64,000 bases of DNA from Salarchaeum japonicum_A (lineage in GTDB: Archaea > Halobacteriota > Halobacteria > Halobacteriales > Halobacteriaceae): positions 1,364,001-1,428,000 of the forward strand of contig NZ_JBNAMV010000004.1 in NCBI RefSeq assembly GCF_049705945.1, read 5' to 3'. Positions within the stretch are counted from its first letter, which is position 1, and each line of letters starts with the position of its first letter. Shown piece after piece: positions 16,189-25,671 of this stretch. The position numbers and the translations under genes are program-made. Under the pieces are notes generated by a model. That model was not told the DNA's origin, searched no databases, and saw only the letters and a list, made by a program, of their open reading frames with translations.

Positions 16189-18183
16189 TTAGTTGCGTGC
16201 CTGGTCGCGGATCGTCTCGACGATTTCGGGGTTGCGGAGCGTCGAGGTGTCGCCGAGCTCGTCCTCGTTCGCCACGTCCTCGAGGAGGCGGCGCATTATC
16301 TTCCCGGAGCGCGTCTTCGGGAGTTCGGGCGTGAACACGACCTGTTCGGGGCGCGCGATGGGGCCGATGGCGTCCTCGATGCCTTCGACGATGCGCGCGC
16401 GGAGGTCGTCGTCGCCCTCGTAACCGTCCTCGGTGATGACGTACGCGTAGACTGCTTCACCCTTGATGTCGTGGTCGCCGCCGACGACGGCGGCTTCGGC
16501 GACGCCCTCGACGCCGACGATGGCTGACTCGATCTCCATCGTGCCGAGGCGGTGCCCGGAGACGTTGATGACGTCGTCCACGCGGCCGAGCACGGTGATG
16601 TAGCCGTCGTCGTCGATTTTCGCGCCGTCCTCGGGGAAGTACACCCAGTCGTCGGGGTCGTCGCTCTCGGTGTCCGAGTACTCGGCCCAGTACTCGTCGA
16701 TGTAGCGTTCGTCGTTCTTGTAGAGCGTGCGCAGCATTCCGGGCCACGGCTTCTGTACCGTGAGGTAGCCCGCGCGCCCGGGTTCGATCTGGTCGCCCGC
16801 GTTGTCTACGATTTGTACGTCGAGGCCGGGGAGGGGCGGGCCGGCGCTCCCGGGTTTCATCTTCTTCACGCCGGGGAGCGTCGTTATCATCATCCCGCCG
16901 GTCTCGGTCTGCCACCACGTGTCGACGATGGGGCAGTCCTCGTTCCCGATGTGCTTGTAGTACCACTTCCACGCCCGCGGATTGATCGGCTCGCCGACGG
17001 TTCCGAGGAGGCGGAGGCTGGAGAGGTCGTGCTGGTCGGGGTACTCCGACCCCCACTTCATGAACGACCGAATCGCGGTCGGCGCGGTGTACAGCTGGGT
17101 CGCCTCGTACTCCTCGATTATCTCCCAGAGCCGGTCGCGCTCGGGATAGTCGGGCGTTCCCTCGTACATCATCGTCGTCGTCCCGAGCGCGAGCGGGCCG
17201 TACACGATGTAGGAGTGGCCGGTGATCCAGCCGATGTCGGCGCTGCAGAAGTAGGTGTCCTCGGGCTTGATGTCGAGGACCGCCTGACTCGTCCACGCCG
17301 CCCACGAGAGATACCCTCCGGTCGTGTGTTTCACGCCCTTCGGCTCCCCGGTCGTTCCCGAGGTGTACATCAGGAAGAGCATGTCCTCCGCGTCGCGCTC
17401 GACGGGGTCGACCGTCGCGCCCTCGTTCGCGGCGACCACGTCGTCGTAGTCGCGCTGGGTGTCGGTGAGGTCGTGGCCGAAGCCGTCGTCGCCGAGGCGG
17501 TCGACGACCACCACGTCAGAGACCTCGTGGTCGACGCCGCCCAGTCCCTCGTTCGCCTTGTCGAGGTGGTCGAGCGGGTCGCCGCGGCGGTAGTAGCCGT
17601 CGCAGGTTACGAGGTACTCGGAGTCCGCGGCGTTCATCCGGGTCGCCAGCGCGTCGGCGCTGAACCCGGCGAACACGACGGAGTGGGGCGCGCCGATGCG
17701 CGCGCAGGCGAGCATCGCGATGGGGAGTTCGGGAATCATCGGCATGTAGAGCGTCACGACGTCGCCCTCGCCGACGCCCATCTCCCGGAGTCCCGCGGCG
17801 AACTCGTTGACCTCGCGGTGGAGTTCCGCGTACGTGTACGTCCGGTCGGCCTCGTCGGTGGGTTCCCCGACCCACTCGATAGCCGCCTCGTCGCCGCGCT
17901 CGTCGAGGTGGCGGTCGAGGCAGTTCGCCGAGGCGTTCAGGCTCCCGTTCGTGAACCACTCGAAGAACGGCGGGTTCGAGTCGTCCAGTACTTGGTCGTA
18001 GTCCGAGTCCCAGTCGAGGAGGTCCGCGGCGGCCTCCCAGCACTCGGGCCAGTTCTCGTCGAAGTCATCGTAGATATCCCCCGTAGCGACGTTCGCCTGT
18101 TCGACGAACGCCTCCGGCGGCTCGAACTCGGCTTGTTCTTCGAGCCGCGCTTCCAGTTCGACATCCGTGTCGTCGCCTGACAT
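16189..18183 (-). CDS. acs: acetyl-CoA synthetase (AMP-forming)
   Basis: The 664-residue enzyme makes acetyl-CoA from acetate, ATP and CoA through acetyl-AMP. The ATP-binding loop YTSGTTGEPKGVKHTTGGYL, the WWQTETGG motif, and the C-terminal PKTRSGKIMRR with the catalytic, acetylatable Lys are all intact. The acetate-specific Acs start (FDENWPECWEAAADLLDWDSDYDQ) is present. The ATG at 18183 lies about 31 bases from a TATA-like CTTTTTATGCC. Downstream on the same strand are the DUF4212/SSS permease and UspA. A paralogue lies 1.8 kb upstream. Confidence 0.97.
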   Translation of the reverse strand: MSGDDTDVELEARLEEQAEFEPPEAFVEQANVATGDIYDDFDENWPECWEAAADLLDWDSDYDQVLDDSNPPFFEWFTNGSLNASANCLDRHLDERGDEAAIEWVGEPTDEADRTYTYAELHREVNEFAAGLREMGVGEGDVVTLYMPMIPELPIAMLACARIGAPHSVVFAGFSADALATRMNAADSEYLVTCDGYYRRGDPLDHLDKANEGLGGVDHEVSDVVVVDRLGDDGFGHDLTDTQRDYDDVVAANEGATVDPVERDAEDMLFLMYTSGTTGEPKGVKHTTGGYLSWAAWTSQAVLDIKPEDTYFCSADIGWITGHSYIVYGPLALGTTTMMYEGTPDYPERDRLWEIIEEYEATQLYTAPTAIRSFMKWGSEYPDQHDLSSLRLLGTVGEPINPRAWKWYYKHIGNEDCPIVDTWWQTETGGMMITTLPGVKKMKPGSAGPPLPGLDVQIVDNAGDQIEPGRAGYLTVQKPWPGMLRTLYKNDERYIDEYWAEYSDTESDDPDDWVYFPEDGAKIDDDGYITVLGRVDDVINVSGHRLGTMEIESAIVGVEGVAEAAVVGGDHDIKGEAVYAYVITEDGYEGDDDLRARIVEGIEDAIGPIARPEQVVFTPELPKTRSGKIMRRLLEDVANEDELGDTSTLRNPEIVETIRDQARN

Positions 18184-18191
18184 GGTGTAGC

Positions 18192-18240
18192 GTAATAGTT
18201 GATAATAGGCATAAAAAGCACACTCGCTAATTATCGTAAT
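18192..18240. promoter_or_regulatory. acs promoter with GATAAT-containing sites
   Basis: The TATA-like box for acs is CTTTTTATGCC on the minus strand (18208-18218). Between it and the start codon, the plus strand reads GTAATAGTTGATAAT at 18192-18206, 12 of 15 bases identical to the left arm of the aceA upstream repeat. A second, inverted GATAAT (ATTATC at 18230-18235) lies just upstream of the TATA box. The layout suggests a regulator binding on both sides of the core promoter. Confidence 0.5.
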
Positions 18241-18267
18241 TCGACGCGGGGAACTGAAGCCGTCATC

Positions 18268-19938
18268 CTACGCGTCGTCGGCGAACGCGGCGGTCAGCAA
18301 CTTTTGCTGGGCCTTCCGGAGGTGGTTGTGGAGCGTCGGCGCCGAGACGTCCATCGCGTCCGCCAACTCCTCCGCCGTGCTCCCGCGCGGCCACTCGAAG
18401 TACCCGCCGAAGTACGCGGCGCGCAGGGTCGCGCGCTGCTTCTCCGTGAGGTCCTCTTGGAGGGTCTGCCGGAGGTCAGTGGTCTGCGGTCGGCGCTCCG
18501 TCTCGCGCTTCGAGTGGAGTTCCACGCCGGAAAAGCGGTCGGTGACGGCTTCGACGACGCCACGCACGTCCACGGCCTTCGGGAAGACCGCGGTGAGGTC
18601 GGCGTCGCCGTCCGCGACCGAGAGCGACTCCACCGCGCCCCCGCGGTCCACCACGACGCCCGTCGGCGTGTCCGCGGAGACGACGCACTCCAGGTGCGCG
18701 CGGTCGCCGTGGTCGCGGATGAGGCGCACGTCCCGCACGCGGTCGTCCTCGCCCGCGTGCGCGAGGATGTCCTCCACCGAGGCGCCGCTCGTGGTGACGA
18801 AACAGAGGAGGTCGCCGTCCTCCACGGGCACCAGGCCGTCGAGGTCGAACGCGCAGTCGAGTTCGCGGGACGCCGCGACGAAGAAGGACCCGGCGGTGAT
18901 GTCGAAGGCGAGTTCGACGCCGGTGTCCGCGACGAGCAGGCGTTTGCGCTCGACCGCGGCGGTCGTCCAGCCGATTCGACGGCCCGCGTCCACGAGGAAT
19001 TCCCGCAGTCCCTCGGTTTCGGTGGTCTCGGTGACGGTGCAGAGGAGGCCGTGGGTGGTGCCGTTCGACCGTATCGAACTCACCGCGACGACGGCGTCTC
19101 GCCCCCAGCGCTCGGCGTCGAGCGCGCGCTGGGCGAACGCGCCCTGCTCGTCCACGCCGTGGCGGCCCAGCAGCCCGGTCTCCTGCACGCTCTCGCGGAG
19201 CGTCGCGCGCGCCGTCTCCGCGTCGACGCCCGCGCACTCCCGGAGGTCGCCGTGCTCGTCGCACGTCCAGACCGCCGGGAGCGAGGGAGCGAGCGCCTCG
19301 CAGGCCGCGCGGTCCACCGCGTCCCGGGTCGACACGTCCGCGAGCGCCGCGCCCAACCGCCGCGACGCGCCCGCGAACGCCACCGCGTCGTCCGCCGTTT
19401 CGTCCCCGTCGTCGGTCATCGCGGCCGCGATTTCGCGGTCGGTCGGGTGTTCGAGGTACGGTTCGAGGCTGTCGAGGCTCGCCCAGCCACCGGTCGCGCG
19501 CACCACGCGCGGGTCCACGCCGTCGGCGAGGTGGCGGCGAGCGAACCCGCCACGGAGGTCGCGCGCCGCGGCGTCAGCGAGTCGGTCGTCACCGTCGGAC
19601 GCCCGGGTCGCGACCTCGGAGACGAGCATCTGGAGTCGCCGCGGCGTCACGTCGAACACGCGCTCGTCCTCCCCGACGTTGTTCGCGTTCACGTACCGCT
19701 CGAACTCGCGCGCCACGTCGTCGGGGACGTACGCGCGCCGGCCGTCGTTCGGCACGCGCAGGAACGCGTGCGTCCGTCCGTCGAACGACCGTTCGGTCAG
19801 GTGGGCTGGTTTCACGTCCGCGAGTTCGCCCGACCGCAGGCCGACGCGCCCGCAGAGCGCGACGACGAGCGCCTCCCGATACGTCCGCGCTGCCCGCGCG
19901 ACGCGCTCGTACTCCGCGACCGTCAGCGCCCCCCTCAT
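18268..19938 (-). CDS. Bat-type HTH_10 regulator with N-terminal tyrosine-recombinase-like domain
   Basis: The 556-residue protein has three parts. Residues 1-165 look like the catalytic half of a tyrosine recombinase: LCGRVGLRSGEL holds the first Arg, then RDLRGGFARRHLADGVDP, GGWASLD and EPYLEH with a Tyr. The His of the usual HxxR box is Arg here, so activity is doubtful. The middle carries sensor/Bat-like regions (GAF-like, then the bacterio-opsin activator domain). The last 55 residues are the HTH_10 DNA-binding domain (LTEKQRATLRAAYFGGYFEW, SAPTLHNHLRKAQQKLL). It sits between two acs genes, so acetate-related control is likely. A TATA-like box at 19963-19970 supports a leaderless start at 19938. 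Confidence 0.85.
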   Translation of the reverse strand: MRGALTVAEYERVARAARTYREALVVALCGRVGLRSGELADVKPAHLTERSFDGRTHAFLRVPNDGRRAYVPDDVAREFERYVNANNVGEDERVFDVTPRRLQMLVSEVATRASDGDDRLADAAARDLRGGFARRHLADGVDPRVVRATGGWASLDSLEPYLEHPTDREIAAAMTDDGDETADDAVAFAGASRRLGAALADVSTRDAVDRAACEALAPSLPAVWTCDEHGDLRECAGVDAETARATLRESVQETGLLGRHGVDEQGAFAQRALDAERWGRDAVVAVSSIRSNGTTHGLLCTVTETTETEGLREFLVDAGRRIGWTTAAVERKRLLVADTGVELAFDITAGSFFVAASRELDCAFDLDGLVPVEDGDLLCFVTTSGASVEDILAHAGEDDRVRDVRLIRDHGDRAHLECVVSADTPTGVVVDRGGAVESLSVADGDADLTAVFPKAVDVRGVVEAVTDRFSGVELHSKRETERRPQTTDLRQTLQEDLTEKQRATLRAAYFGGYFEWPRGSTAEELADAMDVSAPTLHNHLRKAQQKLLTAAFADDA

Positions 19939-20046
19939 ACTGTTTCGGAAAACCCCAGTCTCCCGAATAAGTGTTGGGGTGACTACAGCCCGCTCGTTTC
20001 AGATTCGCTCGACAGCCGTCGAAACGGAACGAGCACGTTTCGGCTT

Positions 20047-21960
20047 CTACGAGGATTCCGAAACGTCGTCGACGATGGATTCGAGTTCGCCGACGATTTC
20101 GGGGTTCCGGAGCGCCGAGGTGTCCTCGATGGCGTCGCCGTTCGTGATGCGTTCGAGGTAGCGCCGCATCAGTTTCCCAGAGCGCGTCTTCGGGAGGTCG
20201 GGCGTGAACACGACCACGTCTGGCGCGGCGAACCATCCGATTGCGTCCGCGACGGCCTCCCGCACCCGCTCGCGGAGCGGGTCGGTCGCGCTCACGTTCT
20301 TCCGCGGGCTGACGTACGCGTACAGCGACGTGCCCGCTTCGCCCGACCCGCCGACGACGGCGGCTTCGGCGACGCCCTCGACGCCGACGATGGCGGACTC
20401 GACCTCCGCCGTGCCGAGCCGACGGCCCGCGACGTTCAGGAGGTCGCCGCGCCGCCCGAGCAGCCGAATGTAGCCCTCGTCGTCCACGGTCGCGGTGTCG
20501 CCGGTGTCGTACGTCCAGTCCTCGCGAGTCGCGGCCTCGCGGAGTGAGTCCGCCATCCCGGGCCACGGCCGCGTCACCGCGAGCATCCCCGACTCGCCCG
20601 GGTCGACGGGGTCGCCGCGCGCGTCCACCACCGCCGCGTCGACGCCCGGAATCGGCGGTCCGGCCGCGCCCGGCCGCATCTCGTCCACGCCCGGGAGCGT
20701 CGAGAGGAGGATGCCGCCCGTCTCGGTCTGCCACCACGTATCCACCACCGGGCACTCCTCGTTCCCGATGTGCTCGTAGTACCACCACCACGCCGTCTCG
20801 TCGATGGGTTCGCCAACCGTGCCGAGGAGGCGGAGGCTGGAGAGGTCGTGCTGGTCGGGGTACTCCGCGCCCCACTTCATGAAGGAGTGGATGGCCGTGG
20901 GCGCGGTGTAGAACACGTCGACGGCGTTCCTCTCCACAATCTCCCAGATGCGGTTTCGCTCGGGATGGTCGGGCGCCCCCTCGTACATCACGGTGGTCGC
21001 GCCGAGCGCGAGCGGGCCGTACACGATGTAGGAGTGGCCGGTGATCCAGCCGACGTCCGCGCTGCACCAGTGCGTGTCCTCGTGGGAGAGGTCGAGGACG
21101 TTCCGGCTCGTCCACGCGACGTGCGCGAGATACCCGCCGGTCGCGTGGCGGACGGCGGTCGGTTCGCCCGTCGTGCCCGACGTGTGGATGACGAACAGCG
21201 TGTCGTCGGCGTCCCGCGGCACCGGCTCGACCTCCGCGCCCGCGTGGTCGTCCACGAGGCGGTCGTAGGCGTAGTCGCCGTCGAGCGCGCGGCCGTTCCC
21301 GAGGCGGTCCACGACGACCTGCTGGACGGACTGCGGCACCGCGAGCGCGGCGTTGTCCGCCTTCCCCTTCAGGTCGTACGCGGTGCCGCGGCGGTAGTAG
21401 CCGTCGCAGGTCACGAGGAGCGTCGAGCCGGTGTGTTCGAGGCGGGTGGCGAGCGCGTCCTTCGAGAACCCCGCGAACACGACCGAGTGCACCGCGCCGA
21501 TGCGCGCGCAGGCGAGCATCGCGATGGGGAGTTCGGGAACCATCGGGAGGTAGAGCGTCACCACGTCGTCCTCGCCGACGCCGAGGTCGCGGAGCGCGGC
21601 CGCGAACGCGTTCACCTCACGCGAGAGGTCCTGATACGTGTAGGTCCGCGTCTCCCCGCGTTTGCCCTCCCACTTGATTGCCGCGCGGTTCTTCCGTCCC
21701 GCCTCGACGTGGCGGTCGACGCAGTTCGCCGCGGCGTTCAATTTCCCGCCCGCGAACCACGTCGCGCGGTCGCCGTCCTCGTCCAGCACGTCGGCGTACT
21801 CGCTGTTCCAGTCGAGGAGGTCGCCCGCGGCCGCCCAGCACTCGGGCCAGTTCGCGTCGAACTCGTCGCGCAGCGGGTCGGTGACGTTCGCGTCCGCTGT
21901 GAACCCTGCCGGTGGCGCAACTTCCGCCGGGCGCTCCCGCCCGGGTCGTCCATCGTCCAT
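20047..21960 (-). CDS. acetyl-CoA synthetase paralogue (AMP-forming)
   Basis: The 637-residue protein aligns with the acs product along its length, including FDANWPECWAAAGDLLDWNSEY, HTSGTTGEPTAVRHATGGYL, WWQTETGG and PKTRSGKLMRRYL. I choose the ATG at 21960 (MDDGRPGRER) because a TATA-like CTCTTATGGG at 21989-21998 overlaps the alternative ATG at 21993. Several loops differ (shorter linkers, GKRGETRTYTYQ), so the substrate may be acetate or a related acid such as propionate. Same strand as the regulator and acs, but with its own promoter. Confidence 0.92.
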   Translation of the reverse strand: MDDGRPGRERPAEVAPPAGFTADANVTDPLRDEFDANWPECWAAAGDLLDWNSEYADVLDEDGDRATWFAGGKLNAAANCVDRHVEAGRKNRAAIKWEGKRGETRTYTYQDLSREVNAFAAALRDLGVGEDDVVTLYLPMVPELPIAMLACARIGAVHSVVFAGFSKDALATRLEHTGSTLLVTCDGYYRRGTAYDLKGKADNAALAVPQSVQQVVVDRLGNGRALDGDYAYDRLVDDHAGAEVEPVPRDADDTLFVIHTSGTTGEPTAVRHATGGYLAHVAWTSRNVLDLSHEDTHWCSADVGWITGHSYIVYGPLALGATTVMYEGAPDHPERNRIWEIVERNAVDVFYTAPTAIHSFMKWGAEYPDQHDLSSLRLLGTVGEPIDETAWWWYYEHIGNEECPVVDTWWQTETGGILLSTLPGVDEMRPGAAGPPIPGVDAAVVDARGDPVDPGESGMLAVTRPWPGMADSLREAATREDWTYDTGDTATVDDEGYIRLLGRRGDLLNVAGRRLGTAEVESAIVGVEGVAEAAVVGGSGEAGTSLYAYVSPRKNVSATDPLRERVREAVADAIGWFAAPDVVVFTPDLPKTRSGKLMRRYLERITNGDAIEDTSALRNPEIVGELESIVDDVSESS

Positions 21961-22168
21961 CGTCTCACACAGAGGTTTGGGGCGCGCGCCCATAAGAGTC
22001 GCCCCGTCGCCGCTACCCCGTTCAATTTAGTGCGCGGCATCGAACCGCGACAGTTCCTCGGTCGGTCCCTCCACCGCGACGCGCGTTCCGATTCGAGTTC
22101 CCGCGTCCAACCCACGAACTCCTCGATATTCCACAACATTTGTGAGTGATTAGAATGGATGCTAGGCC

Positions 22169-22684
22169 GTGAATAGACGCGCGTTCGTCGCCGGCACCGT
22201 CGGCGGACTGGCCGCGCTCGCCGGCTGTGGCTCCTACACGGACCCCGACACGCAACCGCCGCGCGCGTACCGACTATCGTTCTTTTTCGGCCACGAGAAT
22301 CTCACCACGCTCTCGGTCGATTCGAGCGATATCCTTCCGTCGGCGCAGGCGCTGGTACACGGTCAGGACGACGCACGCGACGTCTTTCGAGATATCGAGT
22401 CGTTCTCGCGGGCGTACTCGCGGTACGTCCGGATGGACTACGAGGACCGGTTCGTGGGGGTTACCGCGCTCAAACTTCCGGCCGACCGAACTGTGTTGGG
22501 GGGAGGCGGCCGCCTCGACGGGCGGACGTACTCGGTGACGGTCGACCTCGAACCGCAGGAGCCCGTGACGAGCGGGCCGAACTGGGAGTACGTCTTCGAA
22601 ACCTGGCTCCTCGGGGAGACCGAGCCACCGCGACGCACCGAGTTACAGGTAACCGTGAACTCCGGGACGCGGACGACGACGTGA
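22169..22684 (+). CDS. Tat-type lipoprotein of unknown function
   Basis: The 171-residue protein starts at a GTG (MNRRAFVAGTVGGLAALAGC). The twin Arg followed by a short hydrophobic core and LAGC lipobox marks a Tat-exported, lipid-anchored protein with mature Cys at residue 20. The mature part (YRLSFFFGHENLTTLSVDSS) looks beta-rich; I recognise no family. It diverges from the second acs gene. Haloarchaeal lipoproteins of this size are common and mostly uncharacterised. Confidence 0.75.
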   Translation: MNRRAFVAGTVGGLAALAGCGSYTDPDTQPPRAYRLSFFFGHENLTTLSVDSSDILPSAQALVHGQDDARDVFRDIESFSRAYSRYVRMDYEDRFVGVTALKLPADRTVLGGGGRLDGRTYSVTVDLEPQEPVTSGPNWEYVFETWLLGETEPPRRTELQVTVNSGTRTTT

Positions 22685-22731
22685 CAACCGGGGTATCAAC
22701 GTTTTTGCGTGCGCGCCACCGCGCTTCGAGT

Positions 22732-23643
22732 ATGCAACCCGGAGACGTCGCCACGGTTCCCTCCTGTACCGACATTCACTACGTGGACACCGGTATGTAC
22801 GACACCGCGGAGTACGGCGCGGTCTACATCGTGGACGCGGAGCGCCCCGCCATCGTCGACACGGGCATCGGCACGAACTACGAGCGCATCCTCGACGCGC
22901 TCGACGAGGTCGGACTCGCCCGCGATGACATCGAAGTCATCGCGCCGACGCACGTCCATCTCGACCACGCGGGCGGCGCGGGCCTGCTCGCGGAGGCCTG
23001 CCCGAACGCGGACGTGTACGTCCACGAACTCGGCGCGCGCCACCTCGTCGACCCGGGTCGCCTCGTCGCCGGCACGAAGAACGCGGTCGGCGACCAGTGG
23101 AAATTCTACGTCGAACCCACCCCGGTCCCCGAGGAACGCGTCGTCGAACTCACCGACGGCGACCGAATCGACCTCGGGTCGCGCGCGCTCGACGTGCATC
23201 ACGCGCCCGGCCACGCGCCCCACCAGGTCGTGTTCCACGACGACCTGGACGACGCTGCGTTCGTCGCGGACGCCGCCGGCATCTACGTCCCCGACCTCGA
23301 CGCCGTCCGCGAGACCAGTCCGCCGCCGAACTTCGACCTCGAACAGTGCCGCGACGACGTGGCGATGCTCCGCGACCTCGCGCCCGACACGCTCCTCTAC
23401 CCGCACTTCGGGCCGGTCGCGGACGACGTGGACGACCGACTCGCCGGGTACGCGGACACGCTCACCGAGTGGGTCGAGGCGGTCGAAGAGAAATACGAAG
23501 AACTCGGCGACGAGGAGGCGGTGCAGGAGTACTTCGCGGCCAACGCCGAAGTCACGGGCGTCTGGGGGTCGCTGAAGGCCCGCGAAGAAACGGCCATGAA
23601 CGTGCGGGGAGTGTTGCGATACCTTAAGCACTCCCAGGACTAA
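22732..23643 (+). CDS. MBL-fold metallo-hydrolase
   Basis: The 303-residue protein starts at the ATG at 22732 (MQPGDVATVPSCTDIHYVDT); the in-frame upstream codons from 22681 look like non-coding sequence. Metal motifs are APTHVHLDHAGGAG, HHAPGHAPHQVV, an Asp in AFVADAAG and a final His in LLYPHFGPV. A C-terminal helical segment (EWVEAVEEKYEELGDEEAVQ) follows. It lies nine bases upstream of the acyl-CoA ligase gene, so a thioesterase-like role in acyl-CoA metabolism is possible but unproven. Confidence 0.88.
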   Translation: MQPGDVATVPSCTDIHYVDTGMYDTAEYGAVYIVDAERPAIVDTGIGTNYERILDALDEVGLARDDIEVIAPTHVHLDHAGGAGLLAEACPNADVYVHELGARHLVDPGRLVAGTKNAVGDQWKFYVEPTPVPEERVVELTDGDRIDLGSRALDVHHAPGHAPHQVVFHDDLDDAAFVADAAGIYVPDLDAVRETSPPPNFDLEQCRDDVAMLRDLAPDTLLYPHFGPVADDVDDRLAGYADTLTEWVEAVEEKYEELGDEEAVQEYFAANAEVTGVWGSLKAREETAMNVRGVLRYLKHSQD

Positions 23644-23652
23644 CCCCATGGT

Positions 23653-25584
23653 ATGAATTGGCAGGACGCGGAGCGCGAGTACGACGACGAGGTCATCGGC
23701 CGAACGACGCTCCCGCGGCTCTTCGAGGACGCGGCGGAGCGACACGCCGACCGGCCCGCGCAGGGCTACAAGGGCGGCGTCTACGACCGGACGCTCACGC
23801 CGGACGTGCTCCCCGAAGCGCCCGCCGGCGAGTACGCCCACCTCACGTACGACGAGATGCGGTCGGTCGTGCGGAACCTCGCCGCGGGCTTCCGCGACCT
23901 CGGCGTCGAACCCGACGACCGCGTCGGCGTCTTTGCGCACACCCGGATGGAGTGGGCGCAGACCGACTTCTCCGTACTTGCCGCGGGCGGCGTCATCACC
24001 ACCGTCTACCCGAGTTCGAGCGAGCGCCAGGTCTCCTACCTCCTCGGTGACTCCGGCGCGACCGGCGTCGTCGTCGAGAACCAGGAACTCCTGGACCGCG
24101 TGCTCGCCGTCGAGGACGACCTCGACGTGGAGTGGGTGGTCGTGATGGACGAATTCGAGAGCCAGCGCGACGACGTGTACTCGTTCGCGGATGTCCACGA
24201 GCGCGGCCGCGAAGCCTACGACGAGGACGCGTATCTCGGGTGGCTGGACGAGCGCGACCCCGACGACCTCGCGAGCCTCATCTACACGTCCGGGACGACC
24301 GGCCAGCCGAAGGGCGTGGAACTCACGCACTGGAACTTCCGGTCGAACGTCAATCAGTGCCGAGCGCGTTTCGGCCCGCGGCCGGACAAGGGCGACGTCC
24401 CCGCCATCACGGAGGAGAGCCGCCTCGTCTCCTACCTTCCGCTCTCGCACGTCTTCGAGCGGCTCTCCGGGCACTTCCTCCAGTTCGGGAGCGGCAGTCA
24501 CGTCTGTTACGCGGAGTCCTCCGACACGCTCCAGGAGGACATGGGACTCGTCAAGCCGACGACGGGGACGAGCGTCCCGCGCGTGTACGAGAAACTCTAC
24601 GACGCGGTGCGCGAGCAGGCGTCGGACTCCGCGCTCAGCGAGCGCATCTTCGAGTGGGCGGTCGGCGTCGCGCGCGACCACTACACGGCCGAGAATCCGG
24701 GGCTCGTGCTCTCCACGAAGCACGCGCTCGCGGACAAACTCGTCTACTCGAAGGTCCGGGACGCGCTCGGCGGGAACATCGACTACTTCATCAGCGGCGG
24801 CGGCAGCCTCGACCCAGGGCTCGCGCGGGTGTTCCACGGGATTGGGCTCCCGATGCTCGAAGGCTACGGACTAACTGAGACGAGCCCCGTGGTCGCCGTC
24901 AATCCGCCGGAGAACCCGACGGTCGGAACCATCGGGCCGACGGTGGTCGATACGGAGGTCGAGATAGACGAGTCGGTCGCGACACCCGAGCAACGCGAGC
25001 GCGCCGACGGCACCGCGGGCGAACTGCTCGTGCGGGGGCCGCAGGTGTTCTCGGGCTACTGGGAACTTCCGGACGCGACCGAGGCGGCGTTCACGGAAGA
25101 CGAGTACTTCCGCACCGGCGACGTGGTGGAACTCCGGCCGGATGGCTACATCCAGTTTCTCGAACGCGCGAAACAGCTCCTCAAGCTCTCCACGGGGAAG
25201 AACGTCGCGCCCGGCCCCATCGAGGACGCGTTCGCGCAGTCGCCGCTCGTGGAGCAGGTGATGGTCGTCGGTGACGACCGGAAGTTCGTCGGCGCGGTCG
25301 TCGTGCCGAACGTGGAGGGCATTCGGAAGTGGGCGGACCGCGAGGACATCGACCTCCCCGATTCGGACGCGGCCCTCTGCCAGGACGACCGCGTGCACGA
25401 GCGCATCCGGCGGGAGGTCGACGCCGTGAACGAGGAATTTGAGGATTTCGAGACCATCAAGCAATTCGTGCTCGTTCCGGAAGAGTTCACGGAGGAGAAC
25501 GAGATGCTCACGCCGTCGCTGAAGAAGAAGCGCCGGAACATCGAGGCGCGCTACGCGGACGAAATCGAGTCTCTCTACGAGTAA
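23653..25584 (+). CDS. long-chain acyl-CoA synthetase (AMP-forming)
   Basis: The 643-residue ligase activates fatty acids to acyl-CoA. The AMP-binding loop IYTSGTTGQPKGVELTHWN is at about residues 209-227, the GYGLTETSP motif at about 404-412, and the linker/hinge YFRTGDVVELRPDGYIQFLERAKQ at about 484-507. LKKKRRNIEARYADEI near the end holds a basic C-terminal motif of the bacterial FAA1/FadD-like group. It probably forms an operon with the MBL hydrolase just upstream. Confidence 0.92.
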   Translation: MNWQDAEREYDDEVIGRTTLPRLFEDAAERHADRPAQGYKGGVYDRTLTPDVLPEAPAGEYAHLTYDEMRSVVRNLAAGFRDLGVEPDDRVGVFAHTRMEWAQTDFSVLAAGGVITTVYPSSSERQVSYLLGDSGATGVVVENQELLDRVLAVEDDLDVEWVVVMDEFESQRDDVYSFADVHERGREAYDEDAYLGWLDERDPDDLASLIYTSGTTGQPKGVELTHWNFRSNVNQCRARFGPRPDKGDVPAITEESRLVSYLPLSHVFERLSGHFLQFGSGSHVCYAESSDTLQEDMGLVKPTTGTSVPRVYEKLYDAVREQASDSALSERIFEWAVGVARDHYTAENPGLVLSTKHALADKLVYSKVRDALGGNIDYFISGGGSLDPGLARVFHGIGLPMLEGYGLTETSPVVAVNPPENPTVGTIGPTVVDTEVEIDESVATPEQRERADGTAGELLVRGPQVFSGYWELPDATEAAFTEDEYFRTGDVVELRPDGYIQFLERAKQLLKLSTGKNVAPGPIEDAFAQSPLVEQVMVVGDDRKFVGAVVVPNVEGIRKWADREDIDLPDSDAALCQDDRVHERIRREVDAVNEEFEDFETIKQFVLVPEEFTEENEMLTPSLKKKRRNIEARYADEIESLYE

Positions 25585-25671
25585 CGCAGTCGAGGCGATA
25601 TTTTCCGACTATGTGTGGTTTTGCTCCGGGGAAATTTGAGAGTTCAACATTCCACTGAGGGAAAACGCATG

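Noticed and set aside
18268..18770. Active integrase or transposase
   Set aside because: The recombinase-like part belongs to a regulator with HTH_10; the catalytic His is replaced, no att sites flank it, and its neighbours are core acetate genes.
21961..21993. Alternative start for the second acetyl-CoA synthetase
   Set aside because: A TATA-like box at 21989-21998 overlaps the ATG at 21993, which would put the start codon before the transcript begins.
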